A stretch of 47,497 nucleotides of DNA from a virus, in IMG/VR virus record IMGVR_UViG_3300046471_000259, positions 1-47,497 of that record; one strand, written 5' to 3'. This document shows positions 30,595 through 39,232 of the stretch, piece by piece (position 1 is the first letter of the stretch; each line of letters opens with the position of its first letter). The notes below the pieces were generated by a model. The model was not told the origin of the DNA, did no database searches, and saw nothing but the letters and a program-made list of their open reading frames with translations. The position numbers and the translations under genes were made by a program.

Positions 30595-31896
30595 ATGATC
30601 CGATCCGCTTCCTTTCGGGGCGTTCCCTTTGCTGTGACCAGCTCGGACATGAGCGGTGGGCGGCGGCTCGCGGTCCACCAGTATCCTGGCCGCGACACCG
30701 CTTGGGCGGAAGATATGGGCCGGTCGGCGCGCCGCTTCCGCCTGCGCGGCTTTATCCTTGATGGCGACATCGTCATTTCCGGGGACACCATCGATCTGCA
30801 GCGGTCGAATCTCGTCGCCGCAATCGAGAAGGCTGGCATCGGCACGCTCATCCATCCCACGCTTGGGTCACTGAACGTCGTGCTGGATCGCGGTGCCATC
30901 GGCGAAGGCCTGGGAGCTAACAGCTATTCGGAAATCGAACTCGAGTTCGTCGAGAGCGGCGAACAGACCTACCCGAGCGCAAACGCAAGTACCTCGTCCG
31001 ACGCAGTCACCGCCGCCGAAGATCTGGACGATGTGTCTGCGGACGCAGCTAACCAGGCGTTCTCGGATGGGTTCGACCTGGGCGGCACGGTGGAGCAGGC
31101 GCTTGCGGCAGCATCATCGTGGACTGCGGTGATCGAGAGCGCCGTGACCGATGCGACTGCGATGTATCGCCTGGCTGCGCGGCTGGTGGGCTCTTTCGGC
31201 CGATATAGTGCCGGCGCGAACTCCGGCGTTTCGGGCATCAACAATTCGCCCTATGCGTTCGGAACCACCGTCGCCGAAATCGTCCCGACCGCCTCGATCA
31301 ACCGGCAGGATGCCATCGAGGCGGCTCACAATTTTGTGACCGTCGTCGCTGTGATGAGCCCGACGCGTACTGTGGATGTTGCGGCGGCCGCCCGCGCTAT
31401 GATTGCGGCGCTGGTCGCAGCCTGCGCCGATCCAGCAGATGCCATCCGTCTCCTGCTCTCCCTGCTGCAGCACGAAGTCGCTGGTCTTGCGTCGGACATG
31501 GCAACCGCCATCAATCGCCTAGTGCTGCGCATCGCGGCTGCTGCGTTGACGCAGGTCGTTACCCAGTATCAGCCGCAGAGCGCGGACGACGCCGCATTGC
31601 GAATTTCCGAGATCGGCAGCGCTCTATACGATCTGATGACCACGGCCGCAGATGCTGGGGAGGACGACTGCTTCACCACGTTGCGCCAGTGCCGCGGCGC
31701 GATCGTGACTGACCTGCGCACCCGCGGCGTCACGCTCGCTCGCTTGCGCACTTTCACATTCGCCGCACCACTGCCGTCGCTGGTCCTGGCGCAGTCGATC
31801 TACGCTGCCTCCACGCGCGCCGATGAACTCGTGACCCAGACGAACCCCGTCCACCCGCTGTTCATGCCCACGGCTTTTCAGGCGCTGGCGGCATGA
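30595..31896 (+). CDS. Mu gpN-like tail/DNA-circularisation family protein
   Basis: 433 residues. Starts MIRSASFRGVPFAVTSSDMS, and the region up to residue ~120 (GRRLAVHQYPGRDTAW, EDMGRSARRFRLRGFILDGD) is the DNA_circ_N domain of Mu gpN. The remainder is helical and Ala-rich. In contractile-tail phages this protein joins the baseplate hub to the tube. Its start follows the lipoprotein gene by 63 bases, and its stop overlaps the gpP-like gene by 4 bases. Confidence 0.9.
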   Translation: MIRSASFRGVPFAVTSSDMSGGRRLAVHQYPGRDTAWAEDMGRSARRFRLRGFILDGDIVISGDTIDLQRSNLVAAIEKAGIGTLIHPTLGSLNVVLDRGAIGEGLGANSYSEIELEFVESGEQTYPSANASTSSDAVTAAEDLDDVSADAANQAFSDGFDLGGTVEQALAAASSWTAVIESAVTDATAMYRLAARLVGSFGRYSAGANSGVSGINNSPYAFGTTVAEIVPTASINRQDAIEAAHNFVTVVAVMSPTRTVDVAAAARAMIAALVAACADPADAIRLLLSLLQHEVAGLASDMATAINRLVLRIAAAALTQVVTQYQPQSADDAALRISEIGSALYDLMTTAADAGEDDCFTTLRQCRGAIVTDLRTRGVTLARLRTFTFAAPLPSLVLAQSIYAASTRADELVTQTNPVHPLFMPTAFQALAA

Positions 31897-32984
31897 GCGA
31901 CGAGAACGAGATCGTCGTCACCGCCACAAGCCGCGATAAGGACCAGCTGACGCTGAAGATCGAGGGAACCGAATATGCCGGATGGGAGGAGGTCGAAGTA
32001 GCGCTTCGCGCCGAGGCCTTCCCGAACAGCTTCGACATCAAGGCCAGTAAGCCGCCCACCGTCACCATCGGCATCAACCCGGGCGACGAGTGCATCGTTC
32101 TGCTGGGCGACGACCGGGTCATCACGGGCTACGTCGACCGGGTGCTCGAGAGCGGCGACGCCGACAGTCATGCGATCGTGGTCCAGGGTCGAGGCTATAC
32201 GCAGGATTTGGTGGACTGCAGCGCGGAATGGCCCTCGCACCAGCTCATCGGCGGCAATGCGCAGACGATCGCGACCAAACTGGCGTCACCCTATGCAATC
32301 GGCGTGGTCATGATGAACGGGGCTTCCCCCGGCGCTGACGTGGCCCAGTGGCCGCTCAACTACGGCGAAACGGCAGCTGAGATCATTCAGCGCCTCGCGC
32401 GCAACGCGGGGCTGCTCGCCTATGAAAACGGCGAGGGCAAGCTCGCCTTGGCCGCAGTCGGGTCTACGACTGCGGCCAGCGGCATCCGGTATGGCGAGAA
32501 CGTGCAGGCTTGGTCGGTCGAGCGATCGATGGATCAGCGGTATTCGGACTACGTCTGCACCCTGCAGTCCATGGATGCCCTCATGGAACTGCCGGGATCT
32601 GATTTTTTCTTCAAGGCAGCCGACGTCAACGTGCCGCGGCACCGCCTGATTTATCTGATCGCCGAAGCCGTCGCGACAGACGTCGCTGAGTTTGTGAAAA
32701 AGCGGGCGCTGTGGGAGGCGCAACGGCGCGCTGGCCGCGCCTTCGTCGCTAGGGCCAATGTAGACAGCTGGCGCGACAGCGCAGGTGTCCTCTGGGGACC
32801 CAACACGCTGGTTCCGGTCAGTTTGCCCAACATGGATGCGGAGGAGAGCCTGGTTATCTCCGAAGTCACTTTCCGCCGCAACGGACAGAACGGCACGACG
32901 GCGGAGTTGACGTGCATGCGCAAGGAAGCCTTCACGCCAGCGCCGATCGTCCTATCACCCGTAAACACGGCAGAATTCCGGTGA
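31893..32984 (+). CDS. Baseplate hub protein (Mu gpP / gp44-like)
   Basis: 363 residues. The beta-rich N-terminus (DQLTLKIEGTEYAGWEEVEV, KPPTVTIGINPGDECIVLLG) followed by ITGYVDRVLESG and VVQGRGYTQDLVDCSAEWPS is the gp44 signature. It forms the trimeric hub on which the spike sits. ATGA-coupled at both ends. A normal-length member. Confidence 0.92.
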   Translation: MSDENEIVVTATSRDKDQLTLKIEGTEYAGWEEVEVALRAEAFPNSFDIKASKPPTVTIGINPGDECIVLLGDDRVITGYVDRVLESGDADSHAIVVQGRGYTQDLVDCSAEWPSHQLIGGNAQTIATKLASPYAIGVVMMNGASPGADVAQWPLNYGETAAEIIQRLARNAGLLAYENGEGKLALAAVGSTTAASGIRYGENVQAWSVERSMDQRYSDYVCTLQSMDALMELPGSDFFFKAADVNVPRHRLIYLIAEAVATDVAEFVKKRALWEAQRRAGRAFVARANVDSWRDSAGVLWGPNTLVPVSLPNMDAEESLVISEVTFRRNGQNGTTAELTCMRKEAFTPAPIVLSPVNTAEFR

Positions 32985-33568
32985 TCCCCCGCGCCCTGCA
33001 AAACCTGCTCGGGATCGGTCGCGCGACCACCATCGACGACAGCAACGAAGTCCAGACGATGCAGGTGACCGAAGGCGCGGCCGGATCGGGCTTCGCCGAT
33101 CGCGTGATCGACAAGGTCAAGCGGGTCACCGAGTTTGGCTTCAGTTCGGCGCCACCCATCGACGCCGAGGTCGTCATGTTTCGGCGCGGTGGGGACAGGT
33201 CGTGCTCGATGGTCATCGGGACCAGTCACCGCCCTTCCCGCCCGCGTGGCCTGCAGCCGGGGGACACCGTGCTTTATGACGTTCGCGGTGCGGTCGTGAA
33301 GCTCACCGCAGGGGGTCTGCTGATTGATGCGGCTGGCCTGCCGGTAGTGATCCAGAACGCCAGCGAGGTGACGATCGATGCGCCGACGGTCCATTTGACG
33401 GGCAATCTCGTAGTCGACGGCACCATCGCCGCCGCCGGCACTGTGACCGGCCTCAGCGAGGGGTCGGAAGTCGAGATCGGCGCACTTCGGGACGCCTACA
33501 ACGCCCACAAGCACACCGGGGTCAGCAGCGGGTCTGCTTCAACCGGCGCGACGGACCACGCCGCATGA
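32981..33568 (+). CDS. Baseplate spike protein (Mu gp45 / P2 gpV-like)
   Basis: 195 residues from GTG 32981 (GTGA overlap). An N-terminal OB-like domain (PPIDAEVVMFRRG, VIGTSHRPSRP) is followed by a beta-helix stem (VVIQNASEVTIDAPTVHLTG, then LVVDGTIAAAG). Near the C-terminus, His176-Lys-His178 (NAHKHTG) matches the HxH motif that coordinates iron at the needle tip of gpV/gp45 spikes. It would pierce the outer membrane. An upstream ATG at 32912 would extend into the previous gene and is rejected. Confidence 0.92.
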   Translation: MIPRALQNLLGIGRATTIDDSNEVQTMQVTEGAAGSGFADRVIDKVKRVTEFGFSSAPPIDAEVVMFRRGGDRSCSMVIGTSHRPSRPRGLQPGDTVLYDVRGAVVKLTAGGLLIDAAGLPVVIQNASEVTIDAPTVHLTGNLVVDGTIAAAGTVTGLSEGSEVEIGALRDAYNAHKHTGVSSGSASTGATDHAA

Positions 33569-34074
33569 CCGACATCATCACCAGCTGGGATTCCGCAGCT
33601 GGCGCCGGCGACTGGTACTTCGCCCCGGACAACCCCGCCATCTGGGTCGACGAGAACGGAGATCCGATCGTTGACGAGCACGGTGGGCTCATCAACGCGA
33701 TCCTCGCACCCGGCCTGCCAACCTCGAGCGATCTGGCCACCGCCGTTCTGATCAGCCTGTTCAGCGATGAGGTCGCGAGCGATGACGACGCGTTGCCCGA
33801 CCCTTCCGGGGATAAACGCGGCTGGTGGGGCGGTCCGATCGGCTCGAAACTGTGGCTGCGACATCGATCGAAGCCGACCACCACGTTGCTCGCCCAGATC
33901 AAGAGCGACATCCAGACCGCGCTGGCCTGGCTCGTCGCCGATGGCGTCGCCGGGTCGATCGACGTGACTGTCGAATACACACGACCGGGCATGCTCGGCA
34001 CGAAGATCGTGATCCACCGGGCCAGCGGGACCGACCTGGCCCTCCGCTTCGCCAATCTCTGGGATGCCGCCTGA
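33565..34074 (+). CDS. Baseplate wedge protein (Mu gp46 family)
   Basis: 169 residues. DGLINAIL-type block (DEHGGLINAILAPGLPTSSD), then TAVLISLFSDEVASDDDALP and GDKRGWWGG, are diagnostic of GP46 (gp25-like wedge). It nucleates sheath assembly at the baseplate. The stop overlaps the gp47 start (TGATG). Confidence 0.92.
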   Translation: MTDIITSWDSAAGAGDWYFAPDNPAIWVDENGDPIVDEHGGLINAILAPGLPTSSDLATAVLISLFSDEVASDDDALPDPSGDKRGWWGGPIGSKLWLRHRSKPTTTLLAQIKSDIQTALAWLVADGVAGSIDVTVEYTRPGMLGTKIVIHRASGTDLALRFANLWDAA

Positions 34075-35210
34075 TGCCATTTTCGCGTCCGACCCTGACC
34101 GAACTGCGCAAGCAGGTTTCAGCCGATATTGCCGCAGGGCTTCCCGGCATCAATGCCCTGCTGCGCTACAGCAACCTCGGCGTCCTCGGCGATGTCGAGG
34201 CGGCCGTTGCGAACGGCCTGTACGGGTATCTCGACTGGATCGCACGGCAGTCAGTGCCATTCACCGCGACTGACGAATATCTGGAAGGCTGGGCAGCGCT
34301 CAAGGGAGTCACGCGCAAGCCCGCCATCAAGGCGATCGGCAGCGTCACGTTCAACGGCACCGGAGGTACCATCCCGGCCGGGGCCGCGCTTTCGCGCTCC
34401 GACGGGGCAACCTTCACCGTCGTCGCCCCGGTCACGCTGGTCGATAGCCTGGCGGTGGTGACGGTGACCGCAGATGTTGCTGGGATTGCGGGAAACACGG
34501 CCGCCGGCACGACCCTTTCACTCGACTCTGCAATCTCCGGCGTAAACGCGCAGGGAACTGTCTCCACGGCGATCGAGGGCGGCACTGCCGTCCAGGGTGA
34601 CGACGACTTGCGCAACAGGATGATCGCGGCCTATTCCAGCCCCGCCTCCGGAGGGTCGGCCTCGGACTATGTGGACTGGGCGCTGGCGGTGGACGGTGTG
34701 ACGCGAGCCTGGTGCTCGCCGAACCTCTACGGCGCCGGGACCATCGGCCTGCTGTTTATGATGGACGAAACTCGTGCAGCCTACGGCGGCTTCCCGCTGG
34801 GCACGAACGGTGCTGCTGCCCTCGAAACGCGCGCCGGCACCGCAAGTGGCGATCAGCTGATCGTCGCGAACGCCATCTATGTCGACCAGCCCGTCACCGC
34901 CTTGGTTTATGCGGTCTCACCGGTGGCCAACACCATAGGCCTCACGATCGCCGGCCTCTCCGGTGCATCGGACGCGACCAAAGCAGCGATAGCGGACGCC
35001 TTCGAGGCCGCGTTGCGCGCCGCTGCTACGCCCGGCGGCGAGACGCCGCTGAGCAGCATCGAGGGCGCGATCGCGGATGTCTCGGGTGCCGCTGGCTTCG
35101 TCATCACCGCCGTCACGGCATCCGCCGGCACGGTGTCGCCGTTGCCCGTTGGCAACATCACCTCCGACCCCGGCGCGTTGCCGGTGGCGGGCGCGATCAC
35201 GTACCTCTAA
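34074..35210 (+). CDS. Baseplate J-like wedge protein (Mu gp47-like)
   Basis: 378 residues from ATG 34074. The family start is PFSRPTLTELRKQVSADIAA, then ATDEYLEGWAALKGVTRKPA and the beta domain FNGTGGTIPAGAALSRSDGA. Also present are DLRNRMIAAYSSPASGGSAS and CSPNLYGAGTIGLLFM. It builds the wedge ring that opens on contraction. A longer frame (from 33825) overlaps gp46 and is a shadow. Confidence 0.93.
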   Translation: MPFSRPTLTELRKQVSADIAAGLPGINALLRYSNLGVLGDVEAAVANGLYGYLDWIARQSVPFTATDEYLEGWAALKGVTRKPAIKAIGSVTFNGTGGTIPAGAALSRSDGATFTVVAPVTLVDSLAVVTVTADVAGIAGNTAAGTTLSLDSAISGVNAQGTVSTAIEGGTAVQGDDDLRNRMIAAYSSPASGGSASDYVDWALAVDGVTRAWCSPNLYGAGTIGLLFMMDETRAAYGGFPLGTNGAAALETRAGTASGDQLIVANAIYVDQPVTALVYAVSPVANTIGLTIAGLSGASDATKAAIADAFEAALRAAATPGGETPLSSIEGAIADVSGAAGFVITAVTASAGTVSPLPVGNITSDPGALPVAGAITYL

Positions 35211-35746
35211 TGCCTTACACCGCAGACGATTATGCCGGAGCGATCCGAGCGCTGCTCCCGCGCGGGCGCGTCTGGCAGGTAGAGCAGGGATCGGCGCAGC
35301 AACGCCTCATCCTGGCCCTCGCGCAGACGTGGGCGAGGCTGGACGCATCAGCGCGCGCTTTGCTCGACGATTCGCTGCCGGGCAGCAACCTCGATTTAGT
35401 GGAAGAGTGGGAGGCTACGCTCGGCCTGCCCGACCCCTGCGCCGGCGAGGACGCCACAATCGTGCAGCGCGCTGCCCAAGTGCTGTCGCGCTTCGTGGCG
35501 GGAGGCGGTCAGAGCATCGCTTTCTTCGTGTCGTTCGCCGCCGCGCTGGGGTTCGAAATCACGATCTCGATGGTTTCCCCTTTCCGCGCCGACGTGAGCA
35601 CGGTCGAGACGCCGCTCTACGGCGAAGAATGGCTCTACGTCTGGGTCGTGACGGTGATCTCGAGCACCAGCGGTCTCGGCAACGACGTCCTGCTTTGCGA
35701 GCTAAACTCCCTGAAGCCCGCCCACACCTCAGTTATGATTGCATAG
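35210..35746 (+). CDS. Baseplate protein (Mu gp48 / YmfQ-like, DUF2313)
   Basis: 178 residues from ATG 35210 (TAATG overlap). YTADDYAGAIRALLPRGRVW, EEWEATLGLPDP and AAQVLSRFVAGGGQSIAFFV fit the DUF2313 family, which links baseplate wedges to fibres. C-terminus LLCELNSLKPAHTSVMI is typical. Placed before the fibre gene, as in Mu. Confidence 0.92.
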   Translation: MPYTADDYAGAIRALLPRGRVWQVEQGSAQQRLILALAQTWARLDASARALLDDSLPGSNLDLVEEWEATLGLPDPCAGEDATIVQRAAQVLSRFVAGGGQSIAFFVSFAAALGFEITISMVSPFRADVSTVETPLYGEEWLYVWVVTVISSTSGLGNDVLLCELNSLKPAHTSVMIA

Positions 35747-35755
35747 GGAGGCCCC

Positions 35756-36325
35756 ATGTTTCGTATCGACAATTCCAGCGCCGTAGCCGTTCGCCCGGCG
35801 CCGATCGCAGCCGGCACTCCTGGCTTCTTTGGCCGGGGCGACGCCGCCCATGGCCTGATCCCAACCATCATGTCGGCCGACTGGGCCAACATGATGCAGG
35901 AGGAGAATATCTCCCTCCTGACCGCGGCTGGCATCGCGCCCAGCAAGACAGACACGGGCCAGGTCCTCGCCGCGCTGCAGAAGCTGTTCCTTGCGCGCGC
36001 CGAGAGCGCTCAACTGCTCGCCGCGAACGGCTATTTCCAGTTCCCCAAGCCGGACCCCGCTGCGAACAGCCTCATAATGCAGTGGGGATCCACGTCGGCT
36101 TTCGCGGCGGAAGGATCGGTCTCGGTGTCCTTCCCGATCCAGTTTCCGAACGCGTGCCTGGTTGGGTTCGCTTCGACCACGCTTCCGGGCGCTAACCTTG
36201 GGCAGGACGCTTGGGCACAGACCTTCGGTAAGACCACCACGACGCTCGGCATCTACATGCAGAAAGCGTCCGGTGGTGACGTTGCCTGGGGCATGAGTGC
36301 GAGCTGGCTCGCCATCGGATATTGA
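35756..36325 (+). CDS. Tail fibre protein (gp53-like C-terminal domain)
   Basis: 189 residues. The N-terminal part (GFFGRGDAAHGLIPTIMSAD, AKTDTGQVLAALQKLF-like region) is a baseplate-binding segment. The C-terminal part (SVSVSFPIQFPNACLVGFAS, then YMQKASGGDVAWGMSASWLA) is the phage gp53-like receptor-tip fold ending in W-x-A-I-G-Y. It is short for a fibre; the adjacent SGNH proteins may form the main appendage. Confidence 0.85.
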   Translation: MFRIDNSSAVAVRPAPIAAGTPGFFGRGDAAHGLIPTIMSADWANMMQEENISLLTAAGIAPSKTDTGQVLAALQKLFLARAESAQLLAANGYFQFPKPDPAANSLIMQWGSTSAFAAEGSVSVSFPIQFPNACLVGFASTTLPGANLGQDAWAQTFGKTTTTLGIYMQKASGGDVAWGMSASWLAIGY

Positions 36326-36335
36326 GGATAGCCTT

Positions 36336-36716
36336 ATGAAATTCAGTATCTCGACGGGGTGTTTCTACCCCGACAACGTCACTTACGAATCACTCCCCGA
36401 AGATGTCGTTGACGCAACCGTCGAGGACTTCGAGTTCTGCATGGCTCGCGCGTCTGATGAGACGATCGCGTACGCAGACGGCAACTTTTCATTGGCAAGA
36501 CAGCCAGGCCCAACCGACGACGACCGGAAGGCGGCTACCAAGGCCAAGGCTCGCGCACTCCTTGCGGCCACCGATTATACGCAGCTGCCCGACGTCGCTG
36601 CATCGATCTCCAACGCGGAAGCCTTCGCAGCGTATCGCGCGTTGGTGCGGGCGATTTTCAAAACGCCCATCGCCGAGCCGGAATGGCCTTCGGTGCCCGA
36701 CCCTAGCTGGTCCTGA
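36336..36716 (+). CDS. Tail fibre assembly-like protein (126 aa)
   Basis: ATG 36336 with GAGGA 7 bases upstream. Central DDRKAATKAKARALLAATDY and DVAASISNAEAFAAYRALVR followed by a Pro/Trp-rich end (PEWPSVPDPSW) matches the phage tail assembly chaperone family found after fibre genes (Tfa/APC-like). It would help fold the fibre. A strong terminator follows. Confidence 0.82.
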   Translation: MKFSISTGCFYPDNVTYESLPEDVVDATVEDFEFCMARASDETIAYADGNFSLARQPGPTDDDRKAATKAKARALLAATDYTQLPDVAASISNAEAFAAYRALVRAIFKTPIAEPEWPSVPDPSWS

Positions 36717-36740
36717 CATCCTTCAGCCCGTCGTTTCCCA

Positions 36741-36761
36741 CCCCGCCACGGCGGGGTTTTT
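36741..36761 (+). terminator. Intrinsic terminator after the tail fibre genes
   Basis: CCCCGCC/GGCGGGG (36741-36756) with TTTTT (36757-36761). It is a compact, very GC-rich hairpin. It ends the main tail operon, so the following SGNH genes need read-through or another promoter; I see no clear one. Confidence 0.85.
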
Positions 36762-36773
36762 CATGGACCTGCT

Positions 36774-38894
36774 ATGACCACATTGCCGAACTACCCGGCC
36801 GCGGTGACGCCGTTGGCCGGCTCCGAACTCGTGCCTATCTGGCAGGACGGTGCTCAGCGCTCGGCCACCGCGAACCAGGTCCTCGGTCTTGGCCTTGCTC
36901 TGATGCAGGAGTATGTGGGTGCCACGGTCCAGCTGTCTTGGGCCGCACTGTCCGCGGTCGCAGGTACCCGAGACGGCCAAGTGGGTGTCGTACCCACTCA
37001 GACAGGTGAACACGTCGACCCCGTGTCGGGCGACACCGTCCCAAACACCGGATTCTATCGTTGGGTGGAGGACTACTCCGCTTGGCAGTGGGTAACGGAC
37101 ACCCAAGCCGGCGCTGCGCTGGCGTTGCTAGCCGGCGTCCCTCGTTCGGGCACCATCGCCGAGCGCGAAGCCATCCCGTTGGATCAGCGCAAGCGAGGCC
37201 TGCGCTTCCTGGTGACGAGCATCGTGCCTTGGCGCGTATTCGAATGGCGCGTGGCGGGCGACACCGATAGCGACGGCGGCCTGGTAACTACGACCGACTG
37301 GGTCGGCCTGATGACGCAGACCGAGCTGCTGACGCGGGGGAACCACCGCGGTACCCAAGCGATCAGCACGATCGTCGGGCTGCAGGACGCGCTCGACGCT
37401 GCGAACGACCTCTCCAGCAAGAGCATCAACCAGAATCAGGTCAACGGCCTGCCTGGTTCGCTTGATGCTATTCGCGGTGCAATCGACACCGCGAACGGCC
37501 ACCTGGAGGACATCCTCGCCGAGCAGCCGGTGCAGAACGCCGCGATCGACGTGCTCGCCTCGATCCAGATCGCCGACTTTCGCGTCGTCGCCCTGTCGAG
37601 CAATGTGAACCCGACCGTGCAGGCCAGCTGGGCCTTGAACGTGCCGGCGACGCGCCTGGTCTATTCCTGGGACGGCACCGCGATCACACTGCCGGGCACT
37701 GCGCGCACCTTCACGCCGAAAGACTGGGAGACCCCGACGGCGCTGTTCATCTACGGCGACAGCCAGGCAGACGAAAACGACATCGACAAGTGGCCCAAGT
37801 TCGTCGCGGCGCTGCTAGGCCTCAATCCGGTCGACGACGTGCACAACGTTGCCCGGTACTCGGGCGATGCGCGCCAGCCCTACCGGGGCGGCGTCACCCC
37901 GATCCTGCTGACGTTCGCGAGCAACCAGCTGCTGGCAGGCGGCACCGCTTCCAGCGTCACCGGCATCAATGGCGTCTCGCCGGTCGACATCTCGCAGCCG
38001 AGCGCGTTCCTGTCGCCCGGCGACGCCGGCGTCGTCACCGGAATGTCGATGCCCGGCATCATCATCGATGGAGCGACGGTTCGCCATGGCATCGCATCGG
38101 CTCCGAACGGCGCGAGCAACGCCTATAAGTTCACGCAGGATGCTGGCCTGGGCGCTCTCACGCTTTCCGGGCAGGTGCAGTTCGTTCCGGACATTGCCCG
38201 GTACCGCACGCGGTCGTGGAACCTGGTCGACGTCGGCGCCAACATGTTCAACTCCGGCGTGCCGGGCGGCTTCGGCGATTACACCAACCCGTTCTTCTGG
38301 ACGACGGTCCTCGACCCGATCGTCGCCGCCGCTGACGGCAATCGCACGCTGCTGATCGAGATCCTGCCGTCGACCGACTTTACGACGACGGGCGTGGGCA
38401 ACGCCTACGATTCGATGCTGGCGGCGAACGCCCGCACGGACACCCGCTATCCCGGCCTGCGCCTCGCGCGGTCCGCCAATGGCCGCACGCTGCTCAAGTA
38501 CCTGCAGGACGCCTGCAACCCGGCCTACCCCGGCAACACGGACGACATCGCCGCAGGCATGGTGCCGCGCGAGTATCGGTACGACGCGCTGCACCTCAAC
38601 GACGCCGGCAACCACGTGAAGGCGCAGTTCGTGTTCGAGGCGCTCCAGGCGCAGACGATGCCCGCCGCGATCACGCAGGACACCGTCTTCACGCTGACCG
38701 CCTACGCAGTGAACCCGCGCACGGCGGAAGAGCTGGGCCCCGTCGTCGCCGTGTCCGGCGTGACCGTCGCTCCTGCGGCGTTCCTGCCGGCGATCACCAG
38801 CGACGAAGAGCCTTCCGTCACCTCCGCCGCGCTGTGGTTCAAGACCACGCCGGGCAGCACCATCGCCACGCTCTGGATCAAGGGAGCTTCTTGA
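36774..38894 (+). CDS. Large tail protein with SGNH hydrolase domain (706 aa)
   Basis: The N-terminal ~250 residues are fibre-like, with a GTQAISTIVGLQDALDAAND motif typical of phage fibres. The central/C-terminal part is an SGNH/GDSL hydrolase: block I ALFIYGDSQADE with Ser330, and the catalytic Asp604-x-x-His607 in DALHLNDAGNH. The C-terminal ~70 residues form a beta domain (TLTAYAVNPRTAEELGPVVA). Such domains on phage tails remove acetyl or acyl groups from surface polysaccharides. Specific substrate unknown. Confidence 0.85.
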   Translation: MTTLPNYPAAVTPLAGSELVPIWQDGAQRSATANQVLGLGLALMQEYVGATVQLSWAALSAVAGTRDGQVGVVPTQTGEHVDPVSGDTVPNTGFYRWVEDYSAWQWVTDTQAGAALALLAGVPRSGTIAEREAIPLDQRKRGLRFLVTSIVPWRVFEWRVAGDTDSDGGLVTTTDWVGLMTQTELLTRGNHRGTQAISTIVGLQDALDAANDLSSKSINQNQVNGLPGSLDAIRGAIDTANGHLEDILAEQPVQNAAIDVLASIQIADFRVVALSSNVNPTVQASWALNVPATRLVYSWDGTAITLPGTARTFTPKDWETPTALFIYGDSQADENDIDKWPKFVAALLGLNPVDDVHNVARYSGDARQPYRGGVTPILLTFASNQLLAGGTASSVTGINGVSPVDISQPSAFLSPGDAGVVTGMSMPGIIIDGATVRHGIASAPNGASNAYKFTQDAGLGALTLSGQVQFVPDIARYRTRSWNLVDVGANMFNSGVPGGFGDYTNPFFWTTVLDPIVAAADGNRTLLIEILPSTDFTTTGVGNAYDSMLAANARTDTRYPGLRLARSANGRTLLKYLQDACNPAYPGNTDDIAAGMVPREYRYDALHLNDAGNHVKAQFVFEALQAQTMPAAITQDTVFTLTAYAVNPRTAEELGPVVAVSGVTVAPAAFLPAITSDEEPSVTSAALWFKTTPGSTIATLWIKGAS

Positions 38895-39230
38895 ATGCCC
38901 GACCCGCAGTTCGCTCAAATCAGCCTTGCCCAGTTGGGCTCCGCGTTCGCCGACGTTTCAGTCGCTTTGCTCAGCGCTGGGCAAGCTGCCGGCACCGCAC
39001 CAGTTTTGGTCGCTGACGAGACCCGCACCGCCATTTTCATCAATCCTAACGTCGACGGCAGGCTCTACTTCACCGGCCCGGCGACGGGCAGCTCGGGCAC
39101 TTACGATGGCCCCTACTTCAATCTTTATTCCGGGGTGCCGTTCGTGCGCACTGGCGCAGAGTGCCCGACGGGCGACCTGTACGTCACCGGACAGGCGCCC
39201 ACGACCAAACTGCGCATCGGGAAGGCTTGA
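38895..39230 (+). CDS. Small virion-associated-like protein (111 aa)
   Basis: AGGGA precedes the ATG, one base after the previous stop. Sequence QISLAQLGSAFADVSVALLS, then DETRTAIFINPNVDGRLYFT and GTYDGPYFNLYSGVP, looks like a beta-sandwich domain. It lies between two SGNH genes, so it may be part of the same host-recognition apparatus. No family recognised. Confidence 0.65.
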   Translation: MPDPQFAQISLAQLGSAFADVSVALLSAGQAAGTAPVLVADETRTAIFINPNVDGRLYFTGPATGSSGTYDGPYFNLYSGVPFVRTGAECPTGDLYVTGQAPTTKLRIGKA

Positions 39231-39232
39231 TC

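Noticed and set aside
36741-36761. A start codon near 36764 for the SGNH gene
   Set aside because: That ATG is out of frame; the in-frame ATG is at 36774.
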